Source of the DNA: Aurelia coerulea
Taxonomy: Eukaryota; Cnidaria; Scyphozoa; Semaeostomeae; Ulmaridae
Direction of reading: 5' to 3'
Length of the DNA stretch: 64,000 bases
Assembly: GCA_039566865.1 (NCBI GenBank)
Contig: CM076943.1
Location: forward strand, 14,308,001 to 14,372,000
Part shown: positions 10,059 to 20,215 of the stretch, one piece after another
Position numbering within the stretch: the first letter of the stretch is position 1
How the letters are laid out: the number at the start of each line of letters is the position of its first letter
Made by a program: the position numbers and the translations under genes
Notes under the pieces: model-generated
What the model was told of the DNA's origin: nothing
The model's database searches: none
Seen by the model: only the letters and a program-made list of their open reading frames with translations

Positions 10059-10846
10059 TAATTCCTACCACTTCCAAGTACGAAAAGTATCAGTGATCAG
10101 TACCAGGCACCATGGGGGCCAGTACCAGCCATACCCCCTGTTACCATAATCTCATATTCGGGCAGGTGGCGCAAGGGAAAAAACGCTACCCTTTCCGGAA
10201 CAGCGTAGAGAAAAACACTTTTGAGGGTGAATTCTGCTGTGAGAGTTCACTTATTGATTCTCATACGTCAACTTCCATTTCATTTGTTTTTGGAATTTAG
10301 TATCTTGATTTAATATGATATTGAATTCAATATTGATTAAATCAAATTTGGTCTGACATTTGGCTTCAGCCATTTTTAATTAACTTCTAAACTGTTCCAA
10401 TAACGTAAGATGTAATGAAATAAACTTGACTTGGAGCACGTCCTTGTCTCAATGTTTGAAGAAAGTGGCAAACTTTAATTTATTTGCGACAATTAGCTCA
10501 AAAACAGTTTTGTGAGCATTTTGTAACAGAAATAAACATCTGAATTTCTCGAAGGCCGTGCAAATTTTAATTAACGTGAAACAAGGTTTTGATAGTGGCA
10601 GATGCCGACCAAGTCAATACCAGATTCTTGGAAATTTGGCGTCTAGAGACACGTACCAAGATGCATTGCTTTTGATAATCGAGCTTCTACAGAGATGAAA
10701 TCAACTGTCTGCTGGTAGACAATGCAAGTTGTGATAACAAGAAAAAACGTCCCACCAATGCAGGACAAATTTGCAGTTCAGCGCAAATATTTGATTTTCA
10801 GTTTTTAAAGTGAAATTTTCACTGTATCGGTACACTTTATATAATA
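10059..10846. other. Intergenic stretch, no gene recognised
   Basis: AT-rich sequence between two repeat elements. A short palindromic run of 'gatttaatatgatattgaattcaatattgattaaatc' type lies near 10306-10345. No coding or RNA feature can be supported. Confidence 0.45.
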
Positions 10847-11375
10847 CAGGGTGTTCCAAAAAATTGTTTGCCCCGTTTGTCTGAAGATTGCGACAAAACG
10901 GCAAAAGATTCTCGCTAAACTTTTGCATGATGGTGCTCTTCAGATGTTCAATTAATGTTTGCTACCATCCCCATGAAAATCCGTTGAAAACCGATGGAGT
11001 TTTGACCTCCAGGAGACCCCATATTTTCCGATCACTGAAACCAGCGGTCGGCAATTTTGTCTAACTATTTTGCAGCGCCTTGGAGAGTTCCACTATTTCT
11101 GACCTCACAGAAATTATATCTTACCTCACGTGAAGCTACTTATATCACTGTAAAATAGTAAGAAGACAAAATGGCCGACCGCTGGTTTCAGTCATAAGGC
11201 AAATTTGGTCTTCTGAAGGTCATAGCTTTATCATTTCTCAACGGATTTTTACGGGGATGGTGGCAAACTTTAATTGATTATCCGAAGAGCAACATCATGC
11301 AAAAATTTGGGGCGAATCTTTTTGCGTTTTGCCACAATCTTCAGGCAAACGGGGCACACTTTTTGGGACACCCTG
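10847..11375. mobile_element. TA-flanked CAGGGTG element (complete copy)
   Basis: CAGGGTGTTCCAAAAAATTG at 10847 and its inverted match CTTTTTGGGACACCCTG ending at 11375, both next to TA. The arms continue inward for about 120 bp (GATTGCGACAAAACGGCAAA versus TTTGCGTTTTGCCACAATC). An inner inverted pair around GACCGCTGGTTTCAG / CCAGCGGTCGGC is centred near 11115. Confidence 0.8.
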
Positions 11376-11385
11376 TATATATAAA

Positions 11386-11575
11386 CATCAGTCTGGTTTT
11401 CGATTATTGCGCTCTGTGGTTACATGTCTCATGTCAAACACAAAAGATTGGTATCTTAATGTCGATAAGGGTAAATATGCTGGCCTAATATTTAATGATC
11501 TTAAGAAGGCCTTTGATACCGTCAAACATGAAATATTACCAGAAAAACTGCAAAAGTACGGTATCACAGGTATTG
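11386..11575 (+). pseudogene. LINE reverse transcriptase fragment (motif A region)
   Basis: In one frame it reads HQSGFRLLRSVVTCLMSN, then YAGLIFNDLKKAFDTVKHEI and LQKYGITG. This is the region around the first catalytic aspartate of non-LTR retrotransposon reverse transcriptases ('FxDLxKAFDTVxH'). Only about 63 residues remain, with no upstream or downstream RT motifs. It lies between the complete element 10847-11375 and a second half-copy of the same element (11583-11782), so it was either inserted there or captured. Confidence 0.8.
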
Positions 11576-11582
11576 ATGTCGC

Positions 11583-11782
11583 TGCAAAATAGTAAGACAA
11601 AGTGGCCGACCGCTGGTTTCAGTCATCATGGCTCCGTCATTTTTCAACGGATTTTCAAGGGGATAATAACCAACTTTAATTGAATATCTAAAGAACAGCA
11701 TCATGCAAAAGTTTGGCGAGAATCTTTTGCTGTTTTGTCGCAATATTCAGGCAAACGGGGCACAATTTTTTGGGACACCCTG
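11583..11782. mobile_element. Second half-copy of the CAGGGTG element
   Basis: From GCAAAATAGTAAGACAAAG onward it repeats the right half of 10847-11375, ending TTTTTTGGGACACCCTG before TA at 11783. The left half is missing and replaced by the reverse transcriptase scrap. Confidence 0.75.
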
Positions 11783-12890
11783 TATTATATCATCGTTTAA
11801 TTGCTACAGTACCACACGCAACGAGCATATTTTTATTGAACTTGGTCAAAAAGCTACAATTTCATTTGGAACCATAGTATCAACCAAAATTTGGTAACCA
11901 AATGGGTTGACAAAAGAAAACCATTTCTGATACTTGCTGCCAAGAAATTTGTTTGATGTTTAAACATAGTTTAAATAATGCCCAATACTTCACGTGCTCC
12001 ATATGGACCAAGTACTGTGCCAGCGAAAATTGACACCAGTTCGGTAGGCCAGTAACCAAGAGATAATCCGTCTTTGCGGAGTATTGTTGGCAAACTATTT
12101 CTTCTTCAAGAGGATTAAAGTTTCTTTTTTATGAATAAAAGCATTGAGAAGTGAACTCCCAAGGAGGGGGTCAAACCACGACGATGAAAAACTACTTTGT
12201 AACACATCTCTTGACGTTGCTGTTCATATTTCACTTGGTCAAGGTGCCAAGGTCGGAGGAAGAATTTTACCAATTCTATTCATGAATACTTCCGTTTTCA
12301 TCAAATTTCGCTCCCGAGCACCTTTTTTTTCAAACTGGTCTTGATGCCCAATTACAGCGTATGGTCACAGCAAAGGGAAGAAGTTTAACTTGTGCCAAGA
12401 AGTTGCTGCAAAGAATCATAGAGAATCTTCGGTATGTTTATGTTTCAATCCAATGCTTCCTTACTTCTAAGAACAGTCTAGCTGCATCGATCAAACTTTT
12501 ATTGGCCTATACAGTACTGCATTTATCTACAATGCTAGAGGCATTCCAAAAATCAGCTATAGTTTGTTTGTACCCGTTTCAAGTAATGTGACCATGCCTG
12601 TAGGAAGTTTTAGTATTACACCGATGCCAATTTGTCATAGTCATAGTAAAGGAAATGAGAAATGTGTTGAAGTTTCAGTGGCTCAAATTCAGCTTTTTGA
12701 GTGGGGGGGGGGGGGGCAAGCACCGTCAATTTTCCGAGTCGAGGAAATGCTTTTGTTTTCAGGTATTTTGCTGGAAGACCGGACATATATAGGGTCCTCA
12801 TATATGCTAAGAGAATATGTATATCAGATTTCAAAACTATTTATATTCAGTAGTTGATAGAAAAAGGCAAGGATGTATTATGAAGGCAGG
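11783..12890. other. Intergenic stretch with degraded repeat sequence
   Basis: There are no supported genes. The text TTTCAAGTAATGTGACC...GGAAGTTTTAGTATTACA at about 12575-12621 resembles 40520-40562, so both belong to an unidentified dispersed repeat. A G-homopolymer is at about 12704-12717. Confidence 0.45.
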
Positions 12891-13330
12891 CCCAATAGCT
12901 ACAAAGACTCTGGGGGTGAAGACCCCAGGAAAATTTTCGATGACAGGCCCTCTACTTTTGATTTCAATGTCTTTCACGACCTTATGTTTGCCAGTCCTGA
13001 ATTGGGATTTTGACAATTTTGTAAAAAAAATTTAATGGAGTATCATCCCCCAGGAACATTTTTGAATAAAAATAACTCATTTTGGCTTAGGAAATCTCTT
13101 GAATCCCTTGTTGCCAGTGCCAAATCTGAATATTTGATGACATACGACGTGAATAACCACTACTCGAACCCTTACTTTGTCTTCGCAATCTAATTTTTGC
13201 CTGTCCCCAACATGGACTATTTGAAAATTCGCTCATAGTTTGTCTTAGTTTGTGTCCAGGAAAATTTTGAGAACTTCTCCCAATCACGTTCCAAAATCTC
13301 TCGGAATTTTGCTACTCTCTTACATTTACC
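12891..13330. repeat. Degenerate units related to the 'tttggcttag' array
   Basis: Scattered matches to the unit at 13802-14300, such as CCAGGAAAATTTTCG, GGAACATTTTTGAA and TTTTGGCTTAG, occur at about 12926, 13052 and 13079. They are too degraded to set unit borders. Confidence 0.5.
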
Positions 13331-13646
13331 CAGAAACTCTCTTCACATTTTTGAAACAAATGAAAGTAAATAAAAACTTTAGAATATGCTTTTGAGCTTG
13401 TGAATTTTGTTTGCTCTTTCCAGATAAAAACTGGTCTACTTCTTGCTGGTGACTCGTTTCTTCGTTGTACTTTCGATCCCACCTACGTTTCCTGAATCGA
13501 ATGGAGTTAAGGAAATTTTACTGCTCAACTGTAAACAAGCATGTGATTTAAAGAAATTAAAACCATTTTTGACAAATTCTAGAAAGGCATATTTTGCAAA
13601 AAATAGGCGGACCATAGCCTCTTGGGCCCCCACGGTCGGAGGCCCT

Positions 13647-14664
13647 GAATTCAGGGGCGCACATTCAAATTTTGTTTGGGGGTGTCAACATGCTTTGGAC
13701 CGACTAAAAGTATAGCAAGCAGCGGTATTGCCAGGGTAAATTAAATATTGGGTATTGAAACGAGGGTGTCTCCAGGAAAATTTTCGGGGCCACCCCTTTA
13801 CTTTGGCTTAGAATGCATCTCCCAATATCATATCATGCTTGCCTTTAGTGACAAGGAAAACTTGATCATTTTGTGACAGTTATGCTATAAATCAGCTCAC
13901 AAGGAACATTTTTGAAGAAAGATCCCTTACTTTGGCTTAGAATGCATCTTCCAATATCATGCTTGCCTTTAACGACAATGACAAATTGATCGCTTTGTGA
14001 CAATTATGCTATAAATCAGCGCATGAGGAACATTTTTGAAGACAGATCCCTTATTTTGGCTTAGAATGCATCTCCCAATATCATACTTGCCTTTAGCGAC
14101 AAGGAAACCTTGATCGTTTTGTGACAGTTAGGCAATAAATCAGCACACAAGGAACATTTTTGAAGATAGATCCCTTACTTTGGCTTAGAATGCATCTCCC
14201 AATATCATGCCAGATTGGAAATTTTGAGTATTTGTAACAGCATTGTTCCTTTGGGACAATCTTTGCACAACAAACACCTTTCATTTTGTGTCAGACAGCT
14301 TTTTACAAGCCAATGATTGCTTGCCCCTAAAAATGGAAGCCTGGACAATTTTGCAATGCATCTAAGAAATTTTTTTAAATGCCATCCTTAGAACGACTCT
14401 CCCAGTTATTGTCATGCACTTCTTGTGAATATTCTAACTGTCGTCATGGGTCGAACTTTGCTCAAAACATTTAAAATCGGACCAACTTTGATTCAAACTA
14501 TCGTGGACCTTTCGAGTTTTGTCGTGGTTGGTCGGTCCATGAAAAAGTCGGTCCACGAAGTCGGTCCATCCAATTTTGTCGTGGACCGACTTTTGAGAAA
14601 TTTTTTGGACCGACTGAGAAATTATTGGGGGGTGTCCCCCCTAATGTGCGCCCCTGCCTGAATT
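13647..14664. mobile_element. ~1 kb inverted-repeat element containing a tandem array
   Basis: GAATTCAGGGGCGCACATT at 13647 is inverted as AATGTGCGCCCCTGCCTGAA ending at 14664. 'GGACCGACT'-type motifs repeat inward of both ends. The inside holds the four-unit array at 13802-14300. No coding capacity is recognised. Confidence 0.65.
13802..14300. repeat. Tandem array, ~124 bp unit, four copies
   Basis: TTTGGCTTAGAATGCATCT starts at 13802, 13931, 14055 and 14179 (steps of 129, 124 and 124). Units share CCCAATATCAT, GACAAGGAAAACTTGATC, TTTGTGACAGTTATG and GGAACATTTTTGAAG. The reverse-orientation motif CTAAGCCAAAG forms the smaller array at 9303-9640. Confidence 0.85.
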
Positions 14665-14775
14665 ACATCTCTTTTTTATCCAGATAAAAACAACTAAACC
14701 ACAACGAAATATAGATATTCTGTGGCTGCCATAGCTGGACAGTACATGATGTCATTGAGTCGAGTTCCGACAAAA

Positions 14776-14829
14776 ATACTAAGATATGTTTTAATGAGGC
14801 CTTTCGGACTTGTGTCCTCATCAGAGTAT
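14776..14829 (-). ncRNA. Hammerhead-ribozyme-like motif in a Penelope-type 3' remnant
   Basis: On the minus strand: ATACT (stem I), CTGATGA, GGAC-ACAA-GTCC (perfect 4 bp stem II), GAAA, then about 20 nt, then AGTAT closing stem I. The two conserved core strings and stem II are exactly as in hammerheads. Stem III is weak (one or two pairs), so activity is doubtful. Such motifs are known at the ends of Penelope-like retroelements; no reverse transcriptase or GIY-YIG domain was seen beside it. Confidence 0.5.
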
Positions 14830-15139
14830 GATTTCGAATGGAAAAATAGACATTAATCTAAGAAAAGAACAATTCGGGCGTCTTAGAAAGAAGAACTCCC
14901 TCCACCTTACAGTAGATGATTGACTCTAACGAACAAACACAAATAGATCAAACACCCAAAGATACCATGAAGATTATGCAGTACATACCAGATCTGCTAT
15001 TGATGATACAAATGGGTGTACTTCTTTATAAGACACCTACTACAAATACTACAAATAAAACGAAAATGGGAGTTGTTGCTTGGATTATTCGATTGACATC
15101 TCTGGTACATCTTGGGTACTACCTTTCTGTGAAAGAAAG
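14830..15139. other. Probable remnant of the same retroelement, no intact frame
   Basis: On the minus strand, the sequence upstream of the hammerhead-like motif gives only short broken frames. An 80-codon frame on the plus strand (14916-15158) lacks any recognised domain. No gene is supported. Confidence 0.35.
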
Positions 15140-15216
15140 TACAGTAAAAACCCAGTAAAAATCAGCTTGTTGGTTCTTAATCCACTATAGGTTCTTATAC
15201 GCGGGTTTTTACTGTA
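15140..15216. mobile_element. Very short CAGTAAAAACC-family MITE (77 bp)
   Basis: TACAGTAAAAACCCAG at 15140 is opposed by GCGGGTTTTTACTGTA ending at 15216, with 'ggttcttaat' and 'ggttcttata' between. It is a deletion derivative of the family seen at 7732 and 61968. Confidence 0.75.
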
Positions 15217-15396
15217 ACAACAAATTCGGTAAAAATCGCACGTGAGGCGATTAGCAGAGTCCAGACGATTAATTCCGTTTCCCTGTGGAATAATGCTCAA
15301 CCTTCTTCTGGATAGAAATATTTTTTGATAGAACCTTCCTCTCTTTTGAATGGAAATTTTGATAGAACAGTTATAAATTACATTACCTATCTAAAC

Positions 15397-15934
15397 ATGG
15401 CTAGCATAGGTTCCAAATCTTTAACTCAGCGTAAAAAGGTGGGTGTAAAATTCAATGATCTATTTCTTCTGATTGAATGGCTTGAAAGAAACTTTAGATA
15501 CATATCTATAATTCTACCGTTGGACTTTCCAGAAATTTTGAATTTTTTTCAAAATTATAGCGTATTTTACATTTCAGCTCATTTTAGGATGTGACGTCAT
15601 CAAATTTCTAAATCATAAACCAGATGAGTGACAGACTTTTGCTTGAAACCATATTGTAGGCATCCATAAACTATAGTTCTCTTCGAAATTACTTCATGTT
15701 GCGTCAAACGGTTTAGAAATTGCGATGGTTTTAAGTTTTTTTGAACATTTTTCTTGAATTCTTGAAAAGCAAGAAAAACACTCTAATTCTGAAACTATTA
15801 AAGATTTCAGAAAAGTCCAACGGTAGAATTATAGAGAAATGGCTAAAGTTTCTTTGAAGTCATTCAGTTCAAAGAAATAGGTCACTCAATTTTACACCAG
15901 CCTTTTTAAAGATTTGGAACCTATGCTAACATGG
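15397..15934. mobile_element. Long-TIR element of the 'aaaaggtnggtgtaaaatt' family, copy 1
   Basis: Left end ATGGCTAGCATAGGTTCCAA at 15397; right end TTGGAACCTATGCTAACATG to 15934. Inner arms share AAAGGTGGGTGTAAAATTCA and TCTATAATTCTACCGTTGGA with their inverses. The conserved interior GACGTCATCAAATTTCTAAA also occurs in copies 2 (41324-41812) and 3 (58170-59541). Confidence 0.8.
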
Positions 15935-17332
15935 CTTGCAGGAAAGCAGACCTATTGGAAAGCTGTCGAATTTTTGCCTTTGTCATTAATTTTGGACGAA
16001 GCTCCAGCCTCCTTTACTGGTTGCAAAAAGCAGTACTTTCCTAACATATGGCCGATCTATCTTGGCCGCAGAATGTTTTTTGATCACGTACTGAACACTA
16101 CCTAAGTTCTTAAATCTCTCAAAAAAACAAATGTAGGTGGTACAGTTTTATTCTAATGAGAAATTTCTCGATATTGTTCCTTGCAGATAAGATTTGTCAA
16201 GCATTGTACACAGATATTGAAAACGCAGGAGACCGCCCCTGATGTCAAATGTTAGAATTTTGTAAACAAACTTATGGTATTAAGGCCCGTTGTTTGTAAG
16301 ACAGAGATCGAATAAGCTTTGCGCATGGTACGTGAAATTTATTGAGAAAACCATTAAGAATTTTTTGTTAATTCCTCCAAAGTTTGGACATAAAGAACTC
16401 AGTCCATTTGATGAAATTCTCGAACAGTTTCCCGCCGTGTAATGAACCATAATAGTTTTTATTCTGTATGAAACCCAGCTATTTCATATTGCATAGCATT
16501 TAGCCGCAATTTCAAAGCTAAATCATAAAGTTTTAGTCAAGCATATCCGCAATCAAAGAGGTGACTGTTGTGCTTTATTTCCTTACACGATTGCTTCTCA
16601 ATTGTAGGTGGAGACGCGAGAGATACGTGGTGTCTGTTGCCTAAAAGGCCATTAGTTTGAAATTTTAAGCAGTTGATTTACCAGCAAAATCACCTGAAGT
16701 GATTCTGATACAGCAGAGCAAGCTATATTCCAAGCGAAACCAGAGCATTTCAGAGTTCAACGCATTACAACAGATCAACAAAGTTGTCGTGGGTTGTAAG
16801 GAGCGGATTGTAAGGAATGCGATTTCGCATCGCGTCCGATCAAAGATTGTAAGTAAATCGTTTGCTTTTCATTAGTCATGGACAATTCGACTTAATTTCT
16901 TGTTCTCCATAAGGCAAATTCTTATGTCATGTTTTTTCATTACTTTCACAAAGCTAAGTTCTTCAAAGTCGATTTTTGACATGCTTTATGAACATGCATA
17001 GAAATGAGAAGGATAAAGCGGTAACCTGACAATGTTTGCAATTTACTGCGAAGTATGCCTGCGAGTTTCTATTCATCTCAAAAACTTTTATGCCACCTTC
17101 TTGTTCTCGATATACCCTCTACTTCCAGGTTTTCATAAGCAGTTTTTGCGCGGAAAGTTTGAGATATTTTGGATTTTTATCCCATTTTTATAGACCAGAC
17201 CGCAGCACACGAACAGACAAAACAAAACATGAGTTGTTTCTATGGTTTCCTTGTTAGTTCAACTTCACTTTCTACAAGAAATGCCATCGTGGTTTACATG
17301 GAATTTATTGATTTTGTTTAGAGTAGGAAGAT
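15935..17332. other. Intergenic stretch; possible 5' exon near 16850
   Basis: No coding feature recognised. At 16849 a strong donor (GATT|GTAAGT) follows a moderately GC-richer tract (about 16740-16848) and could be a non-coding leader exon of a downstream gene. There is no direct support. Confidence 0.25.
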
Positions 17333-17569
17333 TGTTACGACGTGGCCTTCGCGCGAAGAAAGGCTGCTGAAGATATTCAGGATGCGCTCGTCCGAAGCTC
17401 ATTTCCGGTTAAAATTGACTCTTTCCGTTCTTAGGGTTCTCGCTAGGAAAGGGGCTGTATTACTCTCTCTGTATTACTGTACAATGCATACATTGGGTAC
17501 CGGAATCTAAAAAATTGCAATAAAGAAACCTCGTTCCTTGCAAAGTTCTGTTGTTTTTTCTCTGGCACA
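17333..17569 (+). repeat. Possible solo LTR
   Basis: Starts TGTTACGACGTGGCC, contains CAATAAAGAAACCTCGTTCC (a polyadenylation hexamer in an R/U5-like context) and ends GGCACA. The overall look is that of a gypsy-type LTR of about 240 bp. I could not find a convincing target duplication, so the edges and the call are tentative. Confidence 0.4.
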
Positions 17570-18320
17570 GTTTTGCTGAGAGAATAAGCCCCGATTTCCC
17601 CTGAAGTTAACTTTTTTGACCATTCGTGCAGGTCTCAGATTTGGTATTGTTTTTGATTGAAGACTATATGACGTCAATAGCTTAATTTCTTTTCACTGAT
17701 AAAGAAACTTTAGACAATTATGAGGCGAACAGACAGACAAGTGATAGATCAAACTTCATTCTCCTCCCTGGCGTCTGCGAACCTCGCCAACAGATTTGAT
17801 ACACTGGTCAGTAGAAATATCACAGGGAAACCAGGGAATGATTGTTGCTCAGAATCTTTCTTTGTCCCCTGCACGTGTTGATGCCAATTCATTTATGTAC
17901 CGTGGTCCCATGTGTTATCTCAGAGGTACAAATACGAAAAACCATCGAAACCACACCACAAAAATGATTCAAACACAACACACTGAGAATAAAGAAAGAA
18001 AAATCAGTTTTTAATCTCTTAGCAGCAATACTTTCCATGTTTCCCTGTGGAGGAGCAGTTCATGGGATTTCATTGGATAGTAGGGCTGTTACTGGGTACT
18101 GGTCACTGGACCTGCTAAGACTTCAGATTTCAGTGTAGAATATCATGCTCTACATTCTTTGTCTCTCTTTCCTAGTCATTCTTGTTTCCACATTTTCTGT
18201 GTGCCTTCTATATTTTTCAGTAGTACAAGGTGAGTAAAAAAGTTAGCACGTTTGGTGTGCTGTGGGATAGACAGTATGCGGCCGATATTCGAAACTAAGC
18301 TGTTAATCTATGATTTAAAG
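17570..18320. other. Intergenic stretch, no gene recognised
   Basis: Short open frames only (for example 17796-18014), without domain signatures or splice context. No repeat structure was recognised by eye. Confidence 0.45.
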
Positions 18321-18824
18321 GCTAACTTAGATGTGAAAATTTTGAAATTTTGGTTGGTGTAGTCACCCATCTGTTAGACCCTAGACTTGCTCCAGGTCTA
18401 TTCAGTTTCGTTCTCATTTCTCCTTCGCAGCGGCACCTTAGTAGTTTACGCCCCCGCAGTAGAAATTACATTATTTTATTATTGATTTACTATTGATGGT
18501 CCGCTGAATAGACTTGGAGCAAGTCTAGTTAGACCCAGAAATTAGGAGAGGAGTTTGTATAATACTGGTAAGGAGTTTGTATGGGAACCAGAATTCCACG
18601 TTCAATTCTGGTCCATGATTTACTTGCTATTGAAATTTGAATTTAAGATAATTGTCAGTTTCAGAAATAGAATTGAAAGTTGGATGGCAAGTAAGTCATG
18701 GACCACAATGGACCGTGGAATTCTCGTTACCATACAATCCCTTACTAGTATTTTGCTAATTTCTCGATCTAACAGATGATTGATCTTACCAACCAAAATT
18801 TTAAATTTCGCATCAAAGTTAGTC
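18321..18824. mobile_element. Nested fold-back: outer inverted repeat with two inner fold-backs
   Basis: Outer arms: GCTAACTTAGATGTGAAAAT through TTGGTTGGT (18321-18357) against ACCAACCAAAATTTTAAATT through GTTAGTC (18788-18824). Inner hairpin 1: TAGACTTGCTCCAGGTCTAT at 18382, inverted at 18504-18527 with one mismatch. Inner hairpin 2: about 18566-18755, around TGGTCCATGATTTACTTGC and GCAAGTAAGTCATGGACCA. There is no coding capacity. Confidence 0.8.
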
Positions 18825-18830
18825 TTCGAC

Positions 18831-19176
18831 CCCGGGGGTGACTACCATCTGTACCATTACGGAATGTGCCATTTTTTGGGGTACCTTTTTTCAGGCTGAA
18901 AATAAATTTTAGGGTGTCATTTTTGGTAACATCACAAATGAACGTAAATTTTGGGTGTCATTTTTGGAAGAAGGACGGTTCAGGGTATTGAATTTGATCT
19001 AATTTCAGATACTTGGTTAGAATTTCGAATTTTGGTCACAATTTTAAGGTATCTATTTTGAATGGCCCATAAATTTTAGGGTATGTTTTTTTGAAAAATT
19101 CATAAATTTTAGGGTATGATTTTACAATTCAAAATGGCACACCCCGTCATCCGCCTATTGGAGTGACCCCCTGGGC
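18831..19176. mobile_element. G-rich-ended MITE with CTTCGAC target duplication
   Basis: Begins CCCGGGGGTGACTACC and ends GAGTGACCCCCTGGGC. CTTCGAC lies directly outside both ends (18824-18830 and 19177-19183). Repeated 'ttttagggtatcattttt' phrases fill the interior. The ends resemble 22852-23152, which has an 8 bp duplication. Confidence 0.75.
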
Positions 19177-19183
19177 CTTCGAC

Positions 19184-20170
19184 TGATATCTTAGCATATC
19201 GCTTATGAATATCAGCAGCATCCTTTTTATTCCAAGCCTGCCAAATGTGTGTTACTGTTGTTTTGACTCACTCAGTATGTCTATCATGGCCTATCATTTA
19301 GTTGACTCTTTTCTCTTCTTCTCAATTTTCTATTCTCTCGCTGCATCCCTGTTGGGCTGTACACATACACCCATGAACAGATGAGTTTTGCTCGTGACAT
19401 TTTTAGGTCATTACGGCCCCAACCTGACATCTAATGTTTGACAGGCCACAGTATAGTTTGTTTGTAGCATTTATGTAAAATTGCATGCAGTTTAGCATTT
19501 TTCAAACAATGCTATGGGGTAGTCCATAGTCTTTTGCTCCTCATGGTATCGTCCTTGTAGTATTGTAAAATAGTTTGTAGTCCGTAACATGCATTGTAAA
19601 TTTTTAATGGAATAAAAAACGTACGCCCATCCACATTGTATCTCATTAAAATACCTCGTTTATTGTGAGGATTGTATAGTCTAGCTCTTTCAAAACAGCA
19701 TACGATATTTTTGAAATAAAAGGATTTCTTCACGAATTTTCTTCACAACGAAAATATTTTTATAAAAAAGACTCATAAAATCAGAGAGCATCCATTTTAA
19801 GATCCTTCCAATTTTGGACCCCATCCTCTTTTTCTTTCATACATTCTGCTAAGAATGTACAACACATATTTACTTAATTACTATACTTACCATCTACTCT
19901 ACTCTACTACAAGGATAAGACCACGGGGAGCCAAAACTGTCAGCATCCTCCTTCTATGCTGATAGGAAGATAGATATTGTCTATTTTTCTGAGAGCGTGG
20001 GCTTCTGGTGTGACTTCGTCCCCACTAGTGCGTACATACATACTTTAAACCCCTTTTATGGGGATGATATATCCCTAGATTTAGAGAAATAAAGTGTACC
20101 GTTGAAGAGGGCCTAACCATTCGAAGAAAACAGGCATCAATTTGGTCTTTGCGCTTTTTATTCTTTATTT
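19184..20170. other. Intergenic stretch, no gene recognised
   Basis: AT-rich sequence with no supported frame. 20090-20170 is probably the 3' tail of the retroelement whose hammerhead-like end lies at 20171-20215. Confidence 0.4.
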
Positions 20171-20215
20171 CAGTGCTGACTAGTTTCACCCACTAGGGCA
20201 TCTTCAGAGCAACTG
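20171..20215 (-). ncRNA. Compact hammerhead-like motif of Penelope-like element type
   Basis: Minus strand, in order: CAGTTGCT (stem I), CTGAAGA (fits the CUGANGA core), a short GCCC-TAGT-GGGT stem II preceded by one unpaired T, GAAA, a one-base-pair stem III (C-TA-G), TC at the cleavage position, then AGCACTG closing stem I with one bulge. The tiny stem III is the hallmark of hammerheads reported in Penelope-like retroelements. The unpaired T next to stem II is a deviation. Confidence 0.5.

Noticed and set aside
12144..12344. Possible LINE reverse transcriptase continuation (GRILPILF resembling the PQGxxLGPxLF motif)
   Set aside because: Only a few residues agree, the key PQG is absent and the frame is not continuous with the RT scrap at 11386-11575.
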